Notes: a model not told the origin generated them from the sequence alone. DNA of 64,000 bases from Bacteroidota bacterium (GCA_021812985.1 JAKAMG010000009.1:1-64000), one strand, 5' to 3'. Shown: positions 26,221 through 35,054, numbered from the stretch's first letter. Numbers and translations are program-made.

Positions 26221-26258
26221 AAAAAAAGCTGCACTCTCGTGAATCGAGGGCGCAGCTT
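26221..26258 (-). terminator. Terminator or attenuator between tsf and pyrH
   Basis: On the minus strand a long hairpin (AAGCTGC and GCAGCTT at the base, with CTCG/CGAG pairing above) is followed by TTTTTTTATAAA. It lies 53 bases after tsf and 35 before pyrH; it may end the rplM-tsf transcript or act as a partial read-through point toward pyrH-frr. Confidence 0.8.
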
Positions 26259-26311
26259 CGCAGAATCAGTCTAACCAGGTTATTAATATTTGAGGAGCTT
26301 TACACTGTTCC

Positions 26312-26917
26312 TCACTTTGTTCCATCAACTCCAAGCTCAAATCTCTGGAACCTGCGGATAGAAACGCTCTCTCCGGTCTTAGCGGTCATGTCCATCACCA
26401 GGTCCTTGATCATCCTCTGCGGATCCTTGATGAAGGCCTGTTCCGTGAGAACGACTTCCTGGTAGAACTTCTCAAGCCGGCCGGTAGCGATCTTCTCCGC
26501 GACCTCTTCGTTCTTTCCTTCAGACTTTGCCTGTTCCCTTGAGTCCTTCAATTCCTTTTCGACAAGCTCAGCCGGAACTTCTTCGCGAGTGACGGCAACT
26601 GGATTCATGGCAGCTATCTGCATCGCTATGTCGCGCGCAAGGCCCCTGAATTCATCCGTCCGGGCGACGAAATCCGTCTCACAATTGACTTCCACCATCG
26701 CGCCTATGCGACCACCAGCGTGGATATACGACTCGATCACCCCCTGCTTGGTCTCACGTCCCGAACGCTTCTCGGCCACCTGAGCCCCGCGGGCACGAAG
26801 GATCTTCTTCGCCTGCTCGAAATCGCCGTTAGCTTCGTTTAAAGCCTTCTTGCATTCCATCATCCCCGCGCCTGTGATTTCGCGGAGAGATTTTACCATC
26901 TCTGCACTAATTTCCAT
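26312..26917 (-). CDS. tsf: Elongation factor Ts
   Basis: Guanine-nucleotide exchange factor for EF-Tu. The 201 residues represent the short form with a single core repeat, as in many non-proteobacteria. Seen: the UBA-like N-terminus VKSLREITGAGMMECKKALNEANGDFEQA, the exchange motif TDFVARTDEFRGL near 80, and a C-terminal module. It follows rpsB by two bases in the conserved order. Confidence 0.97.
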   Translation of the reverse strand: MEISAEMVKSLREITGAGMMECKKALNEANGDFEQAKKILRARGAQVAEKRSGRETKQGVIESYIHAGGRIGAMVEVNCETDFVARTDEFRGLARDIAMQIAAMNPVAVTREEVPAELVEKELKDSREQAKSEGKNEEVAEKIATGRLEKFYQEVVLTEQAFIKDPQRMIKDLVMDMTAKTGESVSIRRFQRFELGVDGTK

Positions 26918-26919
26918 TT

Positions 26920-27684
26920 TCAGTTTTCGCTTTCTCCTTTATCGGAAGCACCGGCCGTCCGTGCCGATTGCTCCATCATGGCTTCTACTTTCAAGTCCTT
27001 CGTACGCTGGGTTCCTTCGATGTAAGCGTCTGTGAGGGCAGTGGTGATGACCTCGATCGCCTTAACCGCGTCGTCGTTCGAGGGGATGACGTAGTTGATA
27101 GGATCGGGATCACAGTTGGTGTCCACCATCGCAAAAATGGGAATGCCAAGTCTCTCCGCTTCCTTTATGGCGATATGCTCTTTCTTGATGTCGACGACGA
27201 ATATGGCACCCGGAAGCTTGTTCATGTCGCGGACGCCGGAAAGGGTCTTATCGAGTTTCTGCTTTTCCCTTCCGAGCTGAAGCCCTTCCTTCTTCGTCAT
27301 GTTCGCAACCGTGTTGTCCGCTTCCATCTTCTCGATGTGCTGAAGTCTTCTTACGCTCTTGCGTATTGTGCTGAAGTTGGTGAGCATGCCGCCGAGCCAG
27401 CGTTCGGTCACATAGTGGACTCCCGCTCTCTCTGCCTGGACGCGCATGATGTCGCGGGCCTGTTTCTTCGTGCCGACGTAGAGGACCTTCTTCCCCTCGG
27501 CTGCGAGGTTAGCCATCGCGTCGCAAGCTTCATCCAAAAGTTGTTGGGTTTGTCTGAGATCGATAATGTGTATGCCGTTACGCTCCATAAATATGTACGG
27601 CCTCATTTTGGGATCCCAGCGGCGGGTCAGGTGTCCGAAGTGAGCACCCGATGACAGTAGGGCTTCTACCGTTACTCTTGACAT
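26920..27684 (-). CDS. rpsB: 30S ribosomal protein S2
   Basis: Small-subunit protein, 254 residues. Seen: LLSSGAHFGHLTRRWDPKMRPYI near 8-30, LRQTQQLLDEACDAMANLA, VLYVGTKKQARDI, TERWLGGMLTNFSTI and PIFAMVDTNCDPDPINYVIPSNDDA. The ATG at 27684 follows AAGGAGTAAAG and yields the usual MSRVT start; the upstream in-frame extension is leader sequence. Confidence 0.98.
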   Translation of the reverse strand: MSRVTVEALLSSGAHFGHLTRRWDPKMRPYIFMERNGIHIIDLRQTQQLLDEACDAMANLAAEGKKVLYVGTKKQARDIMRVQAERAGVHYVTERWLGGMLTNFSTIRKSVRRLQHIEKMEADNTVANMTKKEGLQLGREKQKLDKTLSGVRDMNKLPGAIFVVDIKKEHIAIKEAERLGIPIFAMVDTNCDPDPINYVIPSNDDAVKAIEVITTALTDAYIEGTQRTKDLKVEAMMEQSARTAGASDKGESEN

Positions 27685-27845
27685 CTTTACTCCTTGGTTA
27701 GTTCTTCTACTCTCCTCATCTTCGCACGGAATGGCGCTTCGGCGCCACACCACCGCGCAAATCTCACCCCGCGTCAACGGGACGGGAAACGCCCGGCTCT
27801 CGCTCGAACCAGGCTCCCGGAGAGTATGCTTATTAGTTTAGTTAA
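27685..27845 (-). other. Untranslated region between rpsI and rpsB
   Basis: This 161-base gap inside the ribosomal-protein run holds on the minus strand a perfect hairpin TGGCGC-CGAA-GCGCCA (27732-27747) and a GC-rich imperfect stem before it. It could be an S2 or S9 autoregulatory leader, or simply an operon joint. No terminator T-run and no convincing promoter were found in it. Confidence 0.4.
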
Positions 27846-28244
27846 TTAACGCTTTGTCCACTGAAAAGCTTTGCGGGCTTTTCTGCGGCCATACTTTTTC
27901 CGCTCGACCATTCTCGGGTCGCGGGTCAGTACCCCGGCGGCGCGAAGGCGAGGACGCATTTCCTCGGCTTCCTTCACGAGGGCCCTGGCAATTGCAAGCT
28001 TCAGGGCGCCCGCCTGGCCGGATAATCCCCCGCCATCGACGGTGGCATGAACATCATACTTGCCCTGAGTCTCAGTCGCTTCAAAAGGCTTGAAGAGCTC
28101 GTTCTGTACCGACACGACGGGGAAATACTCGAAGTGCGGCTCGTTGTTCACAAAAATCTTTCCGGTGCCCGGAACCAGTCTGGCCCGAGCCGTTGAGGTC
28201 TTTCTTCTTCCTACCGCGACGAGCGCGTTCTGTACCGATGCCAT
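27846..28244 (-). CDS. rpsI: 30S ribosomal protein S9
   Basis: Small-subunit protein whose basic tail reaches the P-site tRNA. It has 132 residues. Seen: AVGRRKTSTARARLVPGTGK, FVNNEPHFEYFP, GGGLSGQAGALKLAIARAL and the C-terminal RKKYGRRKARKAFQWTKR with the invariant final lysine-arginine. Start ATG at 28244 (the codon before it also reads as a start). Twelve bases follow rplM, the universal L13-S9 pair. Confidence 0.98.
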   Translation of the reverse strand: MASVQNALVAVGRRKTSTARARLVPGTGKIFVNNEPHFEYFPVVSVQNELFKPFEATETQGKYDVHATVDGGGLSGQAGALKLAIARALVKEAEEMRPRLRAAGVLTRDPRMVERKKYGRRKARKAFQWTKR

Positions 28245-28256
28245 CAAAACTCCTGA

Positions 28257-28697
28257 TTATATTTCTATTACTGTCGGTTTCTGGGCCGAGTGAGGATGCT
28301 CTGCTCCGGCATAAACCTTCAACTTGGTGAAAAGGCGCGCGCCAAGACGATTCTTAGGGAGCATCCCTTTGACCGCGTGTTCGATGACGGTCTCCGGCTT
28401 CTCTTCGATGAGCTCTCTGTATTTAACATAGGTAGCACCGCCCGGGTAGCCGGTATAGTGGAAGTAGACCTTCGTGTCGGCCTTCTTTCCGGTCACCTTG
28501 ACTTTCGCCGCATTGACTACGACGACAAAGTCGCCGGTATCGTTGTGCGTCGTGAACCTGGGATTGTTCTTGCCTCTGAGAATGCTCGCGACCTTGGTGG
28601 CGAGGCGTCCCAGCGTCTTGCCGTTCGCGTCGACGACGTACCACTTCTGTTGCACGTCTTCAGTCTTGAAACTCTTCGTTAAATATTCAGCTGACAA
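28257..28697 (-). CDS. rplM: 50S ribosomal protein L13
   Basis: Large-subunit assembly protein; 146 residues from the TTG at 28697. Seen: [53 protein letters not shown] and [33 protein letters not shown] longer frame from ATG 28733 is rejected because that codon lies inside the predicted promoter (28722-28750), whereas the TTG follows GGAG by seven bases and gives the family's normal length. Confidence 0.95.
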   Translation of the reverse strand: MSAEYLTKSFKTEDVQQKWYVVDANGKTLGRLATKVASILRGKNNPRFTTHNDTGDFVVVVNAAKVKVTGKKADTKVYFHYTGYPGGATYVKYRELIEEKPETVIEHAVKGMLPKNRLGARLFTKLKVYAGAEHPHSAQKPTVIEI

Positions 28698-28721
28698 TTG
28701 TTTCTCCGAATTTTGCCAAGT

Positions 28722-28750
28722 AATATAGCACACGTCGCTAAATCAGTCAA
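28722..28750 (-). promoter_or_regulatory. Promoter of the rplM-rpsI ribosomal operon
   Basis: On the minus strand TTGACT (28745-28750), 17-base spacer, TATATT (28722-28727), a near-consensus housekeeping promoter. Transcription would begin near 28716, about 19 bases before the TTG start of rplM. The same hexamers and spacing occur before the Crp/Fnr gene. Confidence 0.75.
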
Positions 28751-28823
28751 GACGGCAGTGAAATCCGCCGGCCTTGCCGCCCCCTCCTTCCCCGCTTGAA
28801 TTTATCCCTCTGCCGAATCTCAC

Positions 28824-28854
28824 TTTGCCAAAAAGATTTTTGGTAATAAATTTG
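28824..28854 (+). promoter_or_regulatory. Candidate promoter of the VIT-family gene
   Basis: TTTG at 28824-28827 and TAAATTTG at 28847-28854, 19 bases apart, which is the -33/-7 pattern described for Bacteroidota (TTTG, TAnnTTTG). The region could also be read as an extended -10 (TGGTAATAA). The ATG lies 17 bases downstream. Confidence 0.45.
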
Positions 28855-28871
28855 ATGAAAAAGGACATTAG

Positions 28872-29609
28872 ATGGCGAATTGGTCTTGGAGAGGAAGGCT
28901 TTTGAGCGGAAAGGACCTAAGCTCTCACAGCGAAATGCTCCACGTCCCAGGCGGAAGCATCGTCAGGGAGCTTGTTTTCGGCGCCAATGACGGACTAGTC
29001 GCCGCATTTGCGGTCGCCTCCGGAGTGAACGGTGCCGGTGCCCAGGCCAAAGTAATACTTATCGCCGGGCTCGCAGAATTGATCGGTGGAACCATCTCCA
29101 TGGCACTCGGAGCTTACCTCTCGACTAAGTCCCAGATAGAATACTATCGCGGCGAAATGAATCGTGAGGGATATGAAGTCGACAATTTTCCCGAAGTGGA
29201 AAGACAGGAGATACGAGAAATATACGAAGCAAAGGGATTCACGGGCGATATCCTCGACCGCATCATATCTCATATAACTGCCGACAAGAAACGGTGGGTA
29301 GAAATCATGATGCAGGAAGAATTGGGGCTCTCGCTCGACCTGACCGTGTCGCCTTTGAAGTCCGCCCTTGCGACGGGAGGCGCCTACGCCTTCGGCGCAC
29401 TAATGCCCATCCTACCATACCTTTTCATGCCCCCCACGTCGGGGTTGGCAGCCAGCGCAATGCTGACGCTTTCAGTCCTCTTCGGTGTGGGGGCGGCAAA
29501 GACAATAGTCACCGGCAAGAGTACTTGGCGAAGCGGACTGGAGAGCATGCTTATCGGCGGGCTCGCGGCAACCGCCACTTTTTTCGCCGGCAGAATCTTC
29601 GCCGGCTGA
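28872..29609 (+). CDS. VIT1/CCC1 family transporter
   Basis: A 245-residue membrane protein of the vacuolar-iron-transporter family, which move ferrous iron or manganese out of the cytosol. Seen: the conserved first helix VRELVFGANDGLVAAFAVASGV near 37, a second helix LIAGLAELIGGTISMALGAYLSTKS with the family's acidic and methionine residues, a long charged cytosolic helical domain (about 90-150) with many glutamates likely to bind metal, and three C-terminal helices ending in a glycine-rich stretch. Neighbouring multihaem genes make iron handling plausible. Confidence 0.88.
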   Translation: MANWSWRGRLLSGKDLSSHSEMLHVPGGSIVRELVFGANDGLVAAFAVASGVNGAGAQAKVILIAGLAELIGGTISMALGAYLSTKSQIEYYRGEMNREGYEVDNFPEVERQEIREIYEAKGFTGDILDRIISHITADKKRWVEIMMQEELGLSLDLTVSPLKSALATGGAYAFGALMPILPYLFMPPTSGLAASAMLTLSVLFGVGAAKTIVTGKSTWRSGLESMLIGGLAATATFFAGRIFAG

Positions 29610-29624
29610 TTACACACGAAGAAG

Positions 29625-30251
29625 CTACAGCGTTCCGTATATTCTGTCGCCGGCATCGCCGAGACCTGGGAGGATATATCCGTGCTTATTCAATTCCCGA
29701 TCAAGAACGGCAGCATAGACCGGGACATCAGGATGCGCCTTTTCAAGGAGCGCCACCCCTTCCGGCGCTGCCACAATGCAGCTCAGCCTAATGTTAGCCG
29801 CCTCTCTGTCCTTAAGATACTGTATAGCGGCAACCGCGCTTCCACCTGTCGCGAGCATCGGGTCAATCACTATTACAAAACTCTTTGAAAGGTTGGGAGG
29901 GAATTTTGCGTAGTAGTCTACCGGCTTGAGCGTGGCTTCATCCCTGTAAAGCCCGATGTGTCCCACTTTCGCGTTTGGGATAAAAGAGAGATAGGCTTCC
30001 AACATTCCCAAACCAGCGCGAAGAACGGGGACAAGTATAACTTCATCCGCGGTAGCGTAACCTTCTGTTAACTCAAGAGGTGTCTCTATTTTGTAAGAGC
30101 TAAGCCGAAGGTCTTTCGTCACATCGAAAACCATCAAGGAGGTCAACCGTCTCAGCACAATTCTGAAATCTTCACTGGTTGTCGACTTGTCGCGGAGCAT
30201 ACTGATATCCCTCTTTATCAGGGGATGATCGATAACATGCAGGTTTTTCAT
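29625..30251 (-). CDS. upp: Uracil phosphoribosyltransferase
   Basis: Pyrimidine salvage enzyme producing UMP from uracil and PRPP. It has 208 residues, the family length. Seen: HPLIKRDISMLRDKSTTSEDFR near 7-30, VPVLRAGLGMLEA near 75, the PRPP loop VIVIDPMLATGGSAVAAI near 130 and the uracil-binding end HGYILPGLGDAGDRIYGT. It converges on the VIT gene with a 15-base gap. Confidence 0.97.
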   Translation of the reverse strand: MKNLHVIDHPLIKRDISMLRDKSTTSEDFRIVLRRLTSLMVFDVTKDLRLSSYKIETPLELTEGYATADEVILVPVLRAGLGMLEAYLSFIPNAKVGHIGLYRDEATLKPVDYYAKFPPNLSKSFVIVIDPMLATGGSAVAAIQYLKDREAANIRLSCIVAAPEGVALLEKAHPDVPVYAAVLDRELNKHGYILPGLGDAGDRIYGTL

Positions 30252-30349
30252 ATTAGACCGAACAGACTTTCTTTGATTTGAGAATGAATTGATTTGCTAA
30301 TCACACCCAACTTCGCGGGAATCACTTCAGATGGAATTGAGAGTCGCAC

Positions 30350-31144
30350 TTACACCATACGTTCAGCCAATTCCTTGATCGAGTCAAACGCCCAATCGGG
30401 AACAATGCCATGATGCTCACTGTAAGAGCCATTGTACTTCCCTGTTTTGACCAGGACACTTAGGAGACCGGCGTCCATCGCCCCCTTTATGTCTGATTCA
30501 ACATCATCACCAACGATTGCGAAATCAGCGGAAAGCCAACGTTCCCCTGCCTCGACCCTGATATCATGAACTGCCAGATTAAAAAACTGACGCGATGGCT
30601 TCCCTATTATTTTGGCCTGCTTGTTGGCCGCGAATTCCAGTGCCGCAACCAATGCCCCGGCGTCCATATGCAGGCCATTTGCATCTCGGAAGAACCGGTT
30701 CTTCTGGAGAGCTATCAGTTCAGCGCCCCCCATCACCAACTTGAAGGCCTTGTTCAGAAGGTCGTAGTTCATTCCGGGTCCGACGTCCCCCATGACGACG
30801 TAATCAGGATTTGTATCAGACACCTCGATTCCCGCGAACTCCTCCATAACATCTTCTGAAAGGAGGAAGTAGCATTTCAGGCCGCTGAAGTTGCCGATCA
30901 GCTGAGCCACCGCTGAGGAGGGAGTGAATATCTCCCTAGGGTTAGCTGAAATGCCGAGTTCGGTAAGTTCGTCGGCAATTTGACGGCGGGAACGGACGTT
31001 ACTGTTTGAAATGAGCCTGAAGTGCCTCCCTCCATCACGCAATTTTCGGATAAATTCCGCTGCGCCAGGAACAAGGACACCCCCGACATGAAGGGTTCCT
31101 TCAAGATCTATGAGCCAGCCTTTTACATCTTCCAGCTTTTTCAA
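30350..31144 (-). CDS. HAD-IIA family sugar-phosphatase-like protein (NagD type)
   Basis: A 264-residue HAD hydrolase of subclass IIA with a central cap. Motif I is changed to IDLEGTLHVGG (the usual DxDG or DLDGT has Asp-x-Glu here), motif II SNSNVRS near 43, and the metal motif VGDDVESDIKGAMDAG near 205. Members dephosphorylate sugar phosphates or nucleotides such as UMP. The D-L-E form of motif I is common in a mammalian/bacterial subgroup and may keep activity. It precedes upp on the same strand by 98 bases. Confidence 0.85.
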   Translation of the reverse strand: MKKLEDVKGWLIDLEGTLHVGGVLVPGAAEFIRKLRDGGRHFRLISNSNVRSRRQIADELTELGISANPREIFTPSSAVAQLIGNFSGLKCYFLLSEDVMEEFAGIEVSDTNPDYVVMGDVGPGMNYDLLNKAFKLVMGGAELIALQKNRFFRDANGLHMDAGALVAALEFAANKQAKIIGKPSRQFFNLAVHDIRVEAGERWLSADFAIVGDDVESDIKGAMDAGLLSVLVKTGKYNGSYSEHHGIVPDWAFDSIKELAERMV

Positions 31145-31255
31145 TGCAATTCAGTGAGTCCTTGTCAGGTGCTAAATCTCAAAATTAATTGGGAGTGTAA
31201 ATTAGTGATATCTTCCGGAATAATGCAAAGGCTGGTCGGCTCAAAGCGAAGGGGC

Positions 31256-31286
31256 AAAAAAAGGGGACGCGAAAGCACGCGTCCCC
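31256..31286 (-). terminator. Terminator of the cytochrome operon
   Basis: On the minus strand GGGGACGCG and CGCGTCCCC make a 9-bp stem with a six-base loop, then seven T residues. It lies 67 bases after the stop of the 7-motif cytochrome, marking the end of the electron-transfer operon. Confidence 0.9.
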
Positions 31287-31353
31287 ATTGAATACCACCT
31301 CCATCGACTTGCTGAACGTGTTCAACAGAAAATTGATGGCACTGAAAGAGTGC

Positions 31354-32223
31354 TCACCACTGCGAATACGACTTTCCGTACAGCTCAAGCTTGCCGGTAA
31401 CGTGGAGAGAGTCGACCAGTATCGTGCCGTCCGGGCCAATCATCGGGGAATGGCAGTAATAACAAGTCTGAAGGGTTATTCCCTTTCCCTGGTGAGTTGC
31501 ATCATTAGGCGGCAGACCATGACAGCTCCCGCATGAGTCCTGACTCGCGTTTACAACGTTCCAGGTCGGTGTGTAGTTGTTTCCCCCCTTGAAGTTGCCA
31601 TGGCAATACGTATTGGCGCACTGCAGGGTGGACGAATTGAATGTCGGATTAGGAACGACCGTTGGCAGCGAGCTATCGTAATAGCGCGTGCCTGGCGTAT
31701 TCGTCTGAGTAACCGCGACTCCCGAAAACTTTAATGTAGCCACACCAGTTCCGGACGGATGCATCCCCGGTCCGGCAGAGTCAGGGACCGTATGACACGA
31801 AGAGCAGCTCACTGAATCGAAGCCGGTCGATCCGGCAAGGTGGATTTGATGGGCGCCTACCCCCGGACTCGAGGTGGATGTGTTGCCATCCAGGTCGTTC
31901 GGCGGCGCGGCGTTAGTGGCACTCCCGTGGCACGTGTTACAAGTAGCGGGACCAGATGCTCCCTTGTGGCAAGTATAGCAGGACGCGCCGGTCAGTCCTC
32001 CCTTGTAGTCAGCACCATGGCAGGAGACACAGGAGCTCAGGTCATACCCGTGCCCCTTTATATAGGTCCCGTGGAAGTCAGGCGAACCAGGCTGAGTCCA
32101 CCCCGCAGGGTGAACCACATTCTGCGTAGCCGCGGGAGTGAGGACATTATTTTGCAGCTTGCTGCAGGAGACGAAGACAAACCCGACAGCGGCCGCCAAG
32201 AACAATTTCATGAGGTTTTTCAT
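31354..32223 (-). CDS. Multihaem c-type cytochrome lipoprotein (seven haem motifs)
   Basis: A 289-residue exported protein with lipobox VGFVFVSCSKL, so a membrane-anchored lipoprotein. Six CxxCH motifs (CVSCH, CYTCH, CNTCH, CSSCH, CGSCH, CYYCH) and one CX4CH (CANTYCH) bind c haems. The CX4CH plus CxxCH arrangement is the one seen in Geobacter-type surface cytochromes. The low-complexity Gly/Ser/Thr/Pro linkers support an exposed location. It is the last gene of the operon, three bases after the 14-haem cytochrome, and may be the terminal reductase at the cell surface. Confidence 0.9.
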   Translation of the reverse strand: MKNLMKLFLAAAVGFVFVSCSKLQNNVLTPAATQNVVHPAGWTQPGSPDFHGTYIKGHGYDLSSCVSCHGADYKGGLTGASCYTCHKGASGPATCNTCHGSATNAAPPNDLDGNTSTSSPGVGAHQIHLAGSTGFDSVSCSSCHTVPDSAGPGMHPSGTGVATLKFSGVAVTQTNTPGTRYYDSSLPTVVPNPTFNSSTLQCANTYCHGNFKGGNNYTPTWNVVNASQDSCGSCHGLPPNDATHQGKGITLQTCYYCHSPMIGPDGTILVDSLHVTGKLELYGKSYSQW

Positions 32224-32226
32224 TTT

Positions 32227-33489
32227 TCAGTCTCCAGGATTGCTGCCGTGACAATAACCGCAGAAGCCCACGCCGGGTCTTCCGCCTGGATGGGCGTTCG
32301 GATCGGTGTGGCACGTATAGCATACCGCTCCAGGGTCGGTGTGCCATGATCCGTGCGTGTCGTGCATGAACATCGCGGGATGCGTCTTAGGGTCATCTCC
32401 CCTGACACCGTCCGGGTCTGTGTGGCAGGTTATGCAGACCGGGTCTCCTCCCTCTATGTCATGGCAGCTTGCGCAGCTCTCTATGTCCTTCCTTGCGTAC
32501 TCGGCATGACGTCCTCCGCCCGTTCCGACTCCGAGCGTTACGAAGCCACCCCCTTCGTGCCACACCGGCTCGATTCGGGCGCCGTTGGCCTCCGAGTTAT
32601 GGCACGCAACGCAGAAAGTTCGTTCGTCATGGCACGTGTAGCATGTGCTCTCCCGCCCCTTTGCTTCGATGGAATGAGTGAAGCGGAAATTATCGGGGTG
32701 CACCTTCTGAATGGTGAGATTGTTGTGAGTCGTCAACGGCGAGAGCGAAGGAGTCGAAGGAACGTAGATCTGACCTGGGGTCAGGTCCTTTGCCAGATTT
32801 CCGGCGTCGTGACATTCCTGACAGCTCGCCTCAGTATGGCAGGACTTACAGTCGTTCTGAGGTCCGCCCATATTCACGAAATCCTTGTGCTGCTTCATCC
32901 AGTCAGTCTGCTTGTGGCTCGCCGGGACAAGATCCACGAGGTCGTTGTGGCAGGTCTCGCAGCCACCCGGTGCCGCCACGACCTTGAAGTCGACGTTCTT
33001 GGCTGAATAATTTGTTTCGCCCTGGCCGTGGCAGACGACGCACTGCTCCATTTTGGGAAGACCATGATTAGGCGCCTCCGCAGAGTATGCGACCTTGTCC
33101 AAACCCTTGTGGCAGGTTTCGCACTTTAGTTTCAGAGTCCCCGTGTGCTGCTTATGCGAGAAATATACCGGGCTGGATGGCTGCACGAGCTTCCGGTACG
33201 TCGTGGTGTCCGATGAAGTGTGACAGAATTCGCATTTCGTCGTCGACTGGTCGTGGCACGAGTAGCAAGTCTCCATGGTTGGCAGGAGATAGTCGGTCAC
33301 ACTGTCGCTGGTCGTGACGGCCGTATGGCAGTCGGCGCAGTCCACGCCGACGTCGTTGATATGCTTCGAGTGCGAAAACTTTATCAGCTTGGAGTTATCG
33401 ATTTTTGGAGCGTCTTTGCCCGCAAATAGCGTCGAGATCGACAGAAGCGCTGCAATACCGACAAGTCCGAATATTCTAGTCTTTTTCAT
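32227..33489 (-). CDS. 14-haem periplasmic c-type cytochrome
   Basis: A 420-residue protein with signal peptide (FGLVGIAALLSISTLFAGKDA) and fourteen CxxCH motifs spread evenly from about residue 50 to 412. Many extra histidines (for example KFSHSKHIND, FSHKQH, RFTHSIEAKG) offer bis-His axial ligands as in cytochrome c7/c3-type wires. It lies eleven bases after a beta-barrel gene, the arrangement found where a multihaem cytochrome is plugged into an outer-membrane porin. It is named by content only; it is not an obvious MtrA orthologue, which has ten haems. Confidence 0.92.
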   Translation of the reverse strand: MKKTRIFGLVGIAALLSISTLFAGKDAPKIDNSKLIKFSHSKHINDVGVDCADCHTAVTTSDSVTDYLLPTMETCYSCHDQSTTKCEFCHTSSDTTTYRKLVQPSSPVYFSHKQHTGTLKLKCETCHKGLDKVAYSAEAPNHGLPKMEQCVVCHGQGETNYSAKNVDFKVVAAPGGCETCHNDLVDLVPASHKQTDWMKQHKDFVNMGGPQNDCKSCHTEASCQECHDAGNLAKDLTPGQIYVPSTPSLSPLTTHNNLTIQKVHPDNFRFTHSIEAKGRESTCYTCHDERTFCVACHNSEANGARIEPVWHEGGGFVTLGVGTGGGRHAEYARKDIESCASCHDIEGGDPVCITCHTDPDGVRGDDPKTHPAMFMHDTHGSWHTDPGAVCYTCHTDPNAHPGGRPGVGFCGYCHGSNPGD

Positions 33490-33500
33490 TCGCGCCTCCG

Positions 33501-34814
33501 TCAGTTCGAACTAAAATTCTTGAAGAAGTAATAACTCACCTGCAAATACCCCCTGAAGTCGCTCCTGTAAATCGGATCCTGGTAATACTGCCCCTGCAAA
33601 TTTATCGAGAGAAGGTTCAACGGCCTGTAAGTCACTCCGAGCGAGCCGCTGTAGAGCCTGTTGGTCGAGGTGAGTTCCTGCAGAATCTTGTAGTCGCTCA
33701 CCGAGGCTGATGCTATCGCCACGAACTTCCGATCCATGAATGGATATATGAACTGCGCATTGACTCCGTTTAAGTTTCCTGCAAAGCCGTCGTTGTGTGA
33801 AAAGCTGACCGTAAAGAGATAAATGGTCGTTCCAATCGTAAACTGGTTTGAATTATCGCCGGTGTAAACTATCCTGCTGTAAGAGCCAAACGCGCTTATG
33901 TTCTGGTTGAACATAAGGTTTGCCCCGATGTCATACTCGTCAGTACCACTATGGTCAAAGACGGAGAAAATCGAATTATAAGGGAGCCTTGAATCGCGAT
34001 GGAAGTATCCAACGTTCGCTGAGAGCAACCTGAAGGGTGAATAGCGGAGCGACACCTCGGTTCGGTTGACATTATAATAGTTAAGGTCATAGTCGAGTCT
34101 GAAGTAGCCCGAGACTCTATCCGTGTAATAGGAGAGGTCTCCCGACACAAACCTGTTTGCCACTGCAGACGGATCTATCAAAACGCTGTCTTGAACGGGT
34201 GAAGATGTGTGATCCACTGTCAGCCTGTAGGTGTAGTAGCTCGGCGGCTTGAAGTTCTTATCGACGAACGCGCCTCCTACCCTGAAATTATCAAAAGGAG
34301 AATAATATGCTTGCGCGCCGTAGAGCATATTGTCCTTGAGATTTGAATTCAGTTCCAGCTTCTCGTTCATCGGTGGAAGCGCACCGCCGAAGGCCACAAG
34401 CGAAATCTTGTCGTCCAGGAATCTCGCGTTTGCGCTCAATCCGTCGAAGGAGGAAACGCCGACTTTGGAGAAGACCGGCTGTCTGCCGAATTTGAGATCG
34501 ACCACGTTGGCGATTTTCCTTGCCTCAAAATAGAGGTTGGCCGCTCTCAGGAGCGGGTCACCAGGGTAGTCGGTCAGGAAATCGTTTGTGGCGAGGAGAT
34601 ACGTGTGCAGTTGGTAGTTGCCAGCTCCGAAGTTGAGCTGCATCGCCTCGTAACCGCGCAGACTTAGCTTTGATGCATTCAGCGTGTCGTATTGCTGAAA
34701 GGAGTAGAAGCTCGTCATGAACCTTCCACTCACCATCTGGGCCCGGGCCCCCCTGCTCCAGAACGGGGTTACAACCAACAGGAGCAGGAGAAAAAGCATT
34801 CCCGGAAATAACAT
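33501..34814 (-). CDS. Outer-membrane beta-barrel protein, probable cytochrome-associated porin
   Basis: From the ATG at 34814 the product has 437 residues, with signal MLFLLLLLVVTPFWSRGARAQ and then alternating amphipathic strands rich in Tyr, Phe, Ser and Asn, ending in an aromatic residue region SYYFFKNFSSN. This is typical of an outer-membrane barrel, with roughly 18-20 strands by eye. An upstream frame extends to 35012 but lacks a signal there and crosses a possible promoter near 34910. Sequence similarity to MtrB or PioB is not apparent; the link to electron transfer rests on its neighbours. Confidence 0.75.
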   Translation of the reverse strand: MLFPGMLFLLLLLVVTPFWSRGARAQMVSGRFMTSFYSFQQYDTLNASKLSLRGYEAMQLNFGAGNYQLHTYLLATNDFLTDYPGDPLLRAANLYFEARKIANVVDLKFGRQPVFSKVGVSSFDGLSANARFLDDKISLVAFGGALPPMNEKLELNSNLKDNMLYGAQAYYSPFDNFRVGGAFVDKNFKPPSYYTYRLTVDHTSSPVQDSVLIDPSAVANRFVSGDLSYYTDRVSGYFRLDYDLNYYNVNRTEVSLRYSPFRLLSANVGYFHRDSRLPYNSIFSVFDHSGTDEYDIGANLMFNQNISAFGSYSRIVYTGDNSNQFTIGTTIYLFTVSFSHNDGFAGNLNGVNAQFIYPFMDRKFVAIASASVSDYKILQELTSTNRLYSGSLGVTYRPLNLLSINLQGQYYQDPIYRSDFRGYLQVSYYFFKNFSSN

Positions 34815-34886
34815 CGGGAAACGTCGCTGGGCGACATACCGCGGTCGGCCGGACCGGCCGATAAAGATCCGACATGCGGGTTTCTT

Positions 34887-34915
34887 CACACTATCGTTAT
34901 AGTATAGTATGTCAA
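34887..34915 (-). promoter_or_regulatory. Possible promoter/operator before the barrel gene
   Basis: On the minus strand a perfect TTGACA (34910-34915) is followed by TACTATACTATAACGATAGT: a short inverted repeat ACTAT-CGTT-ATAGT plus tandem TACTA units. A -10 of TAGTGT at 16 bases is weak. It might be a regulated internal promoter for the barrel and the two last cytochromes. Confidence 0.35.
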
Positions 34916-35054
34916 CAGCGCCTAAGCGCCCTCGACAACCAGTCCGGTTTTCGGACATCATTTCCGGGATACCTTTCACAACCCACCTTCCTTTATGGAG
35001 ATGAAACTGCACATTACCTGACTCAGGCCCGATTTCAAGCAGAGTAGACCAATA

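Noticed and set aside
29294-29791. A 165-codon frame overlapping the VIT gene and upp
   Set aside because: It is out of frame with the VIT transporter and antisense to upp, both well supported by family motifs.
33501-35012. The long form of the beta-barrel protein starting at 35012
   Set aside because: The first 66 residues are charged and lack a signal peptide; the signal peptide follows directly after the ATG at 34814.
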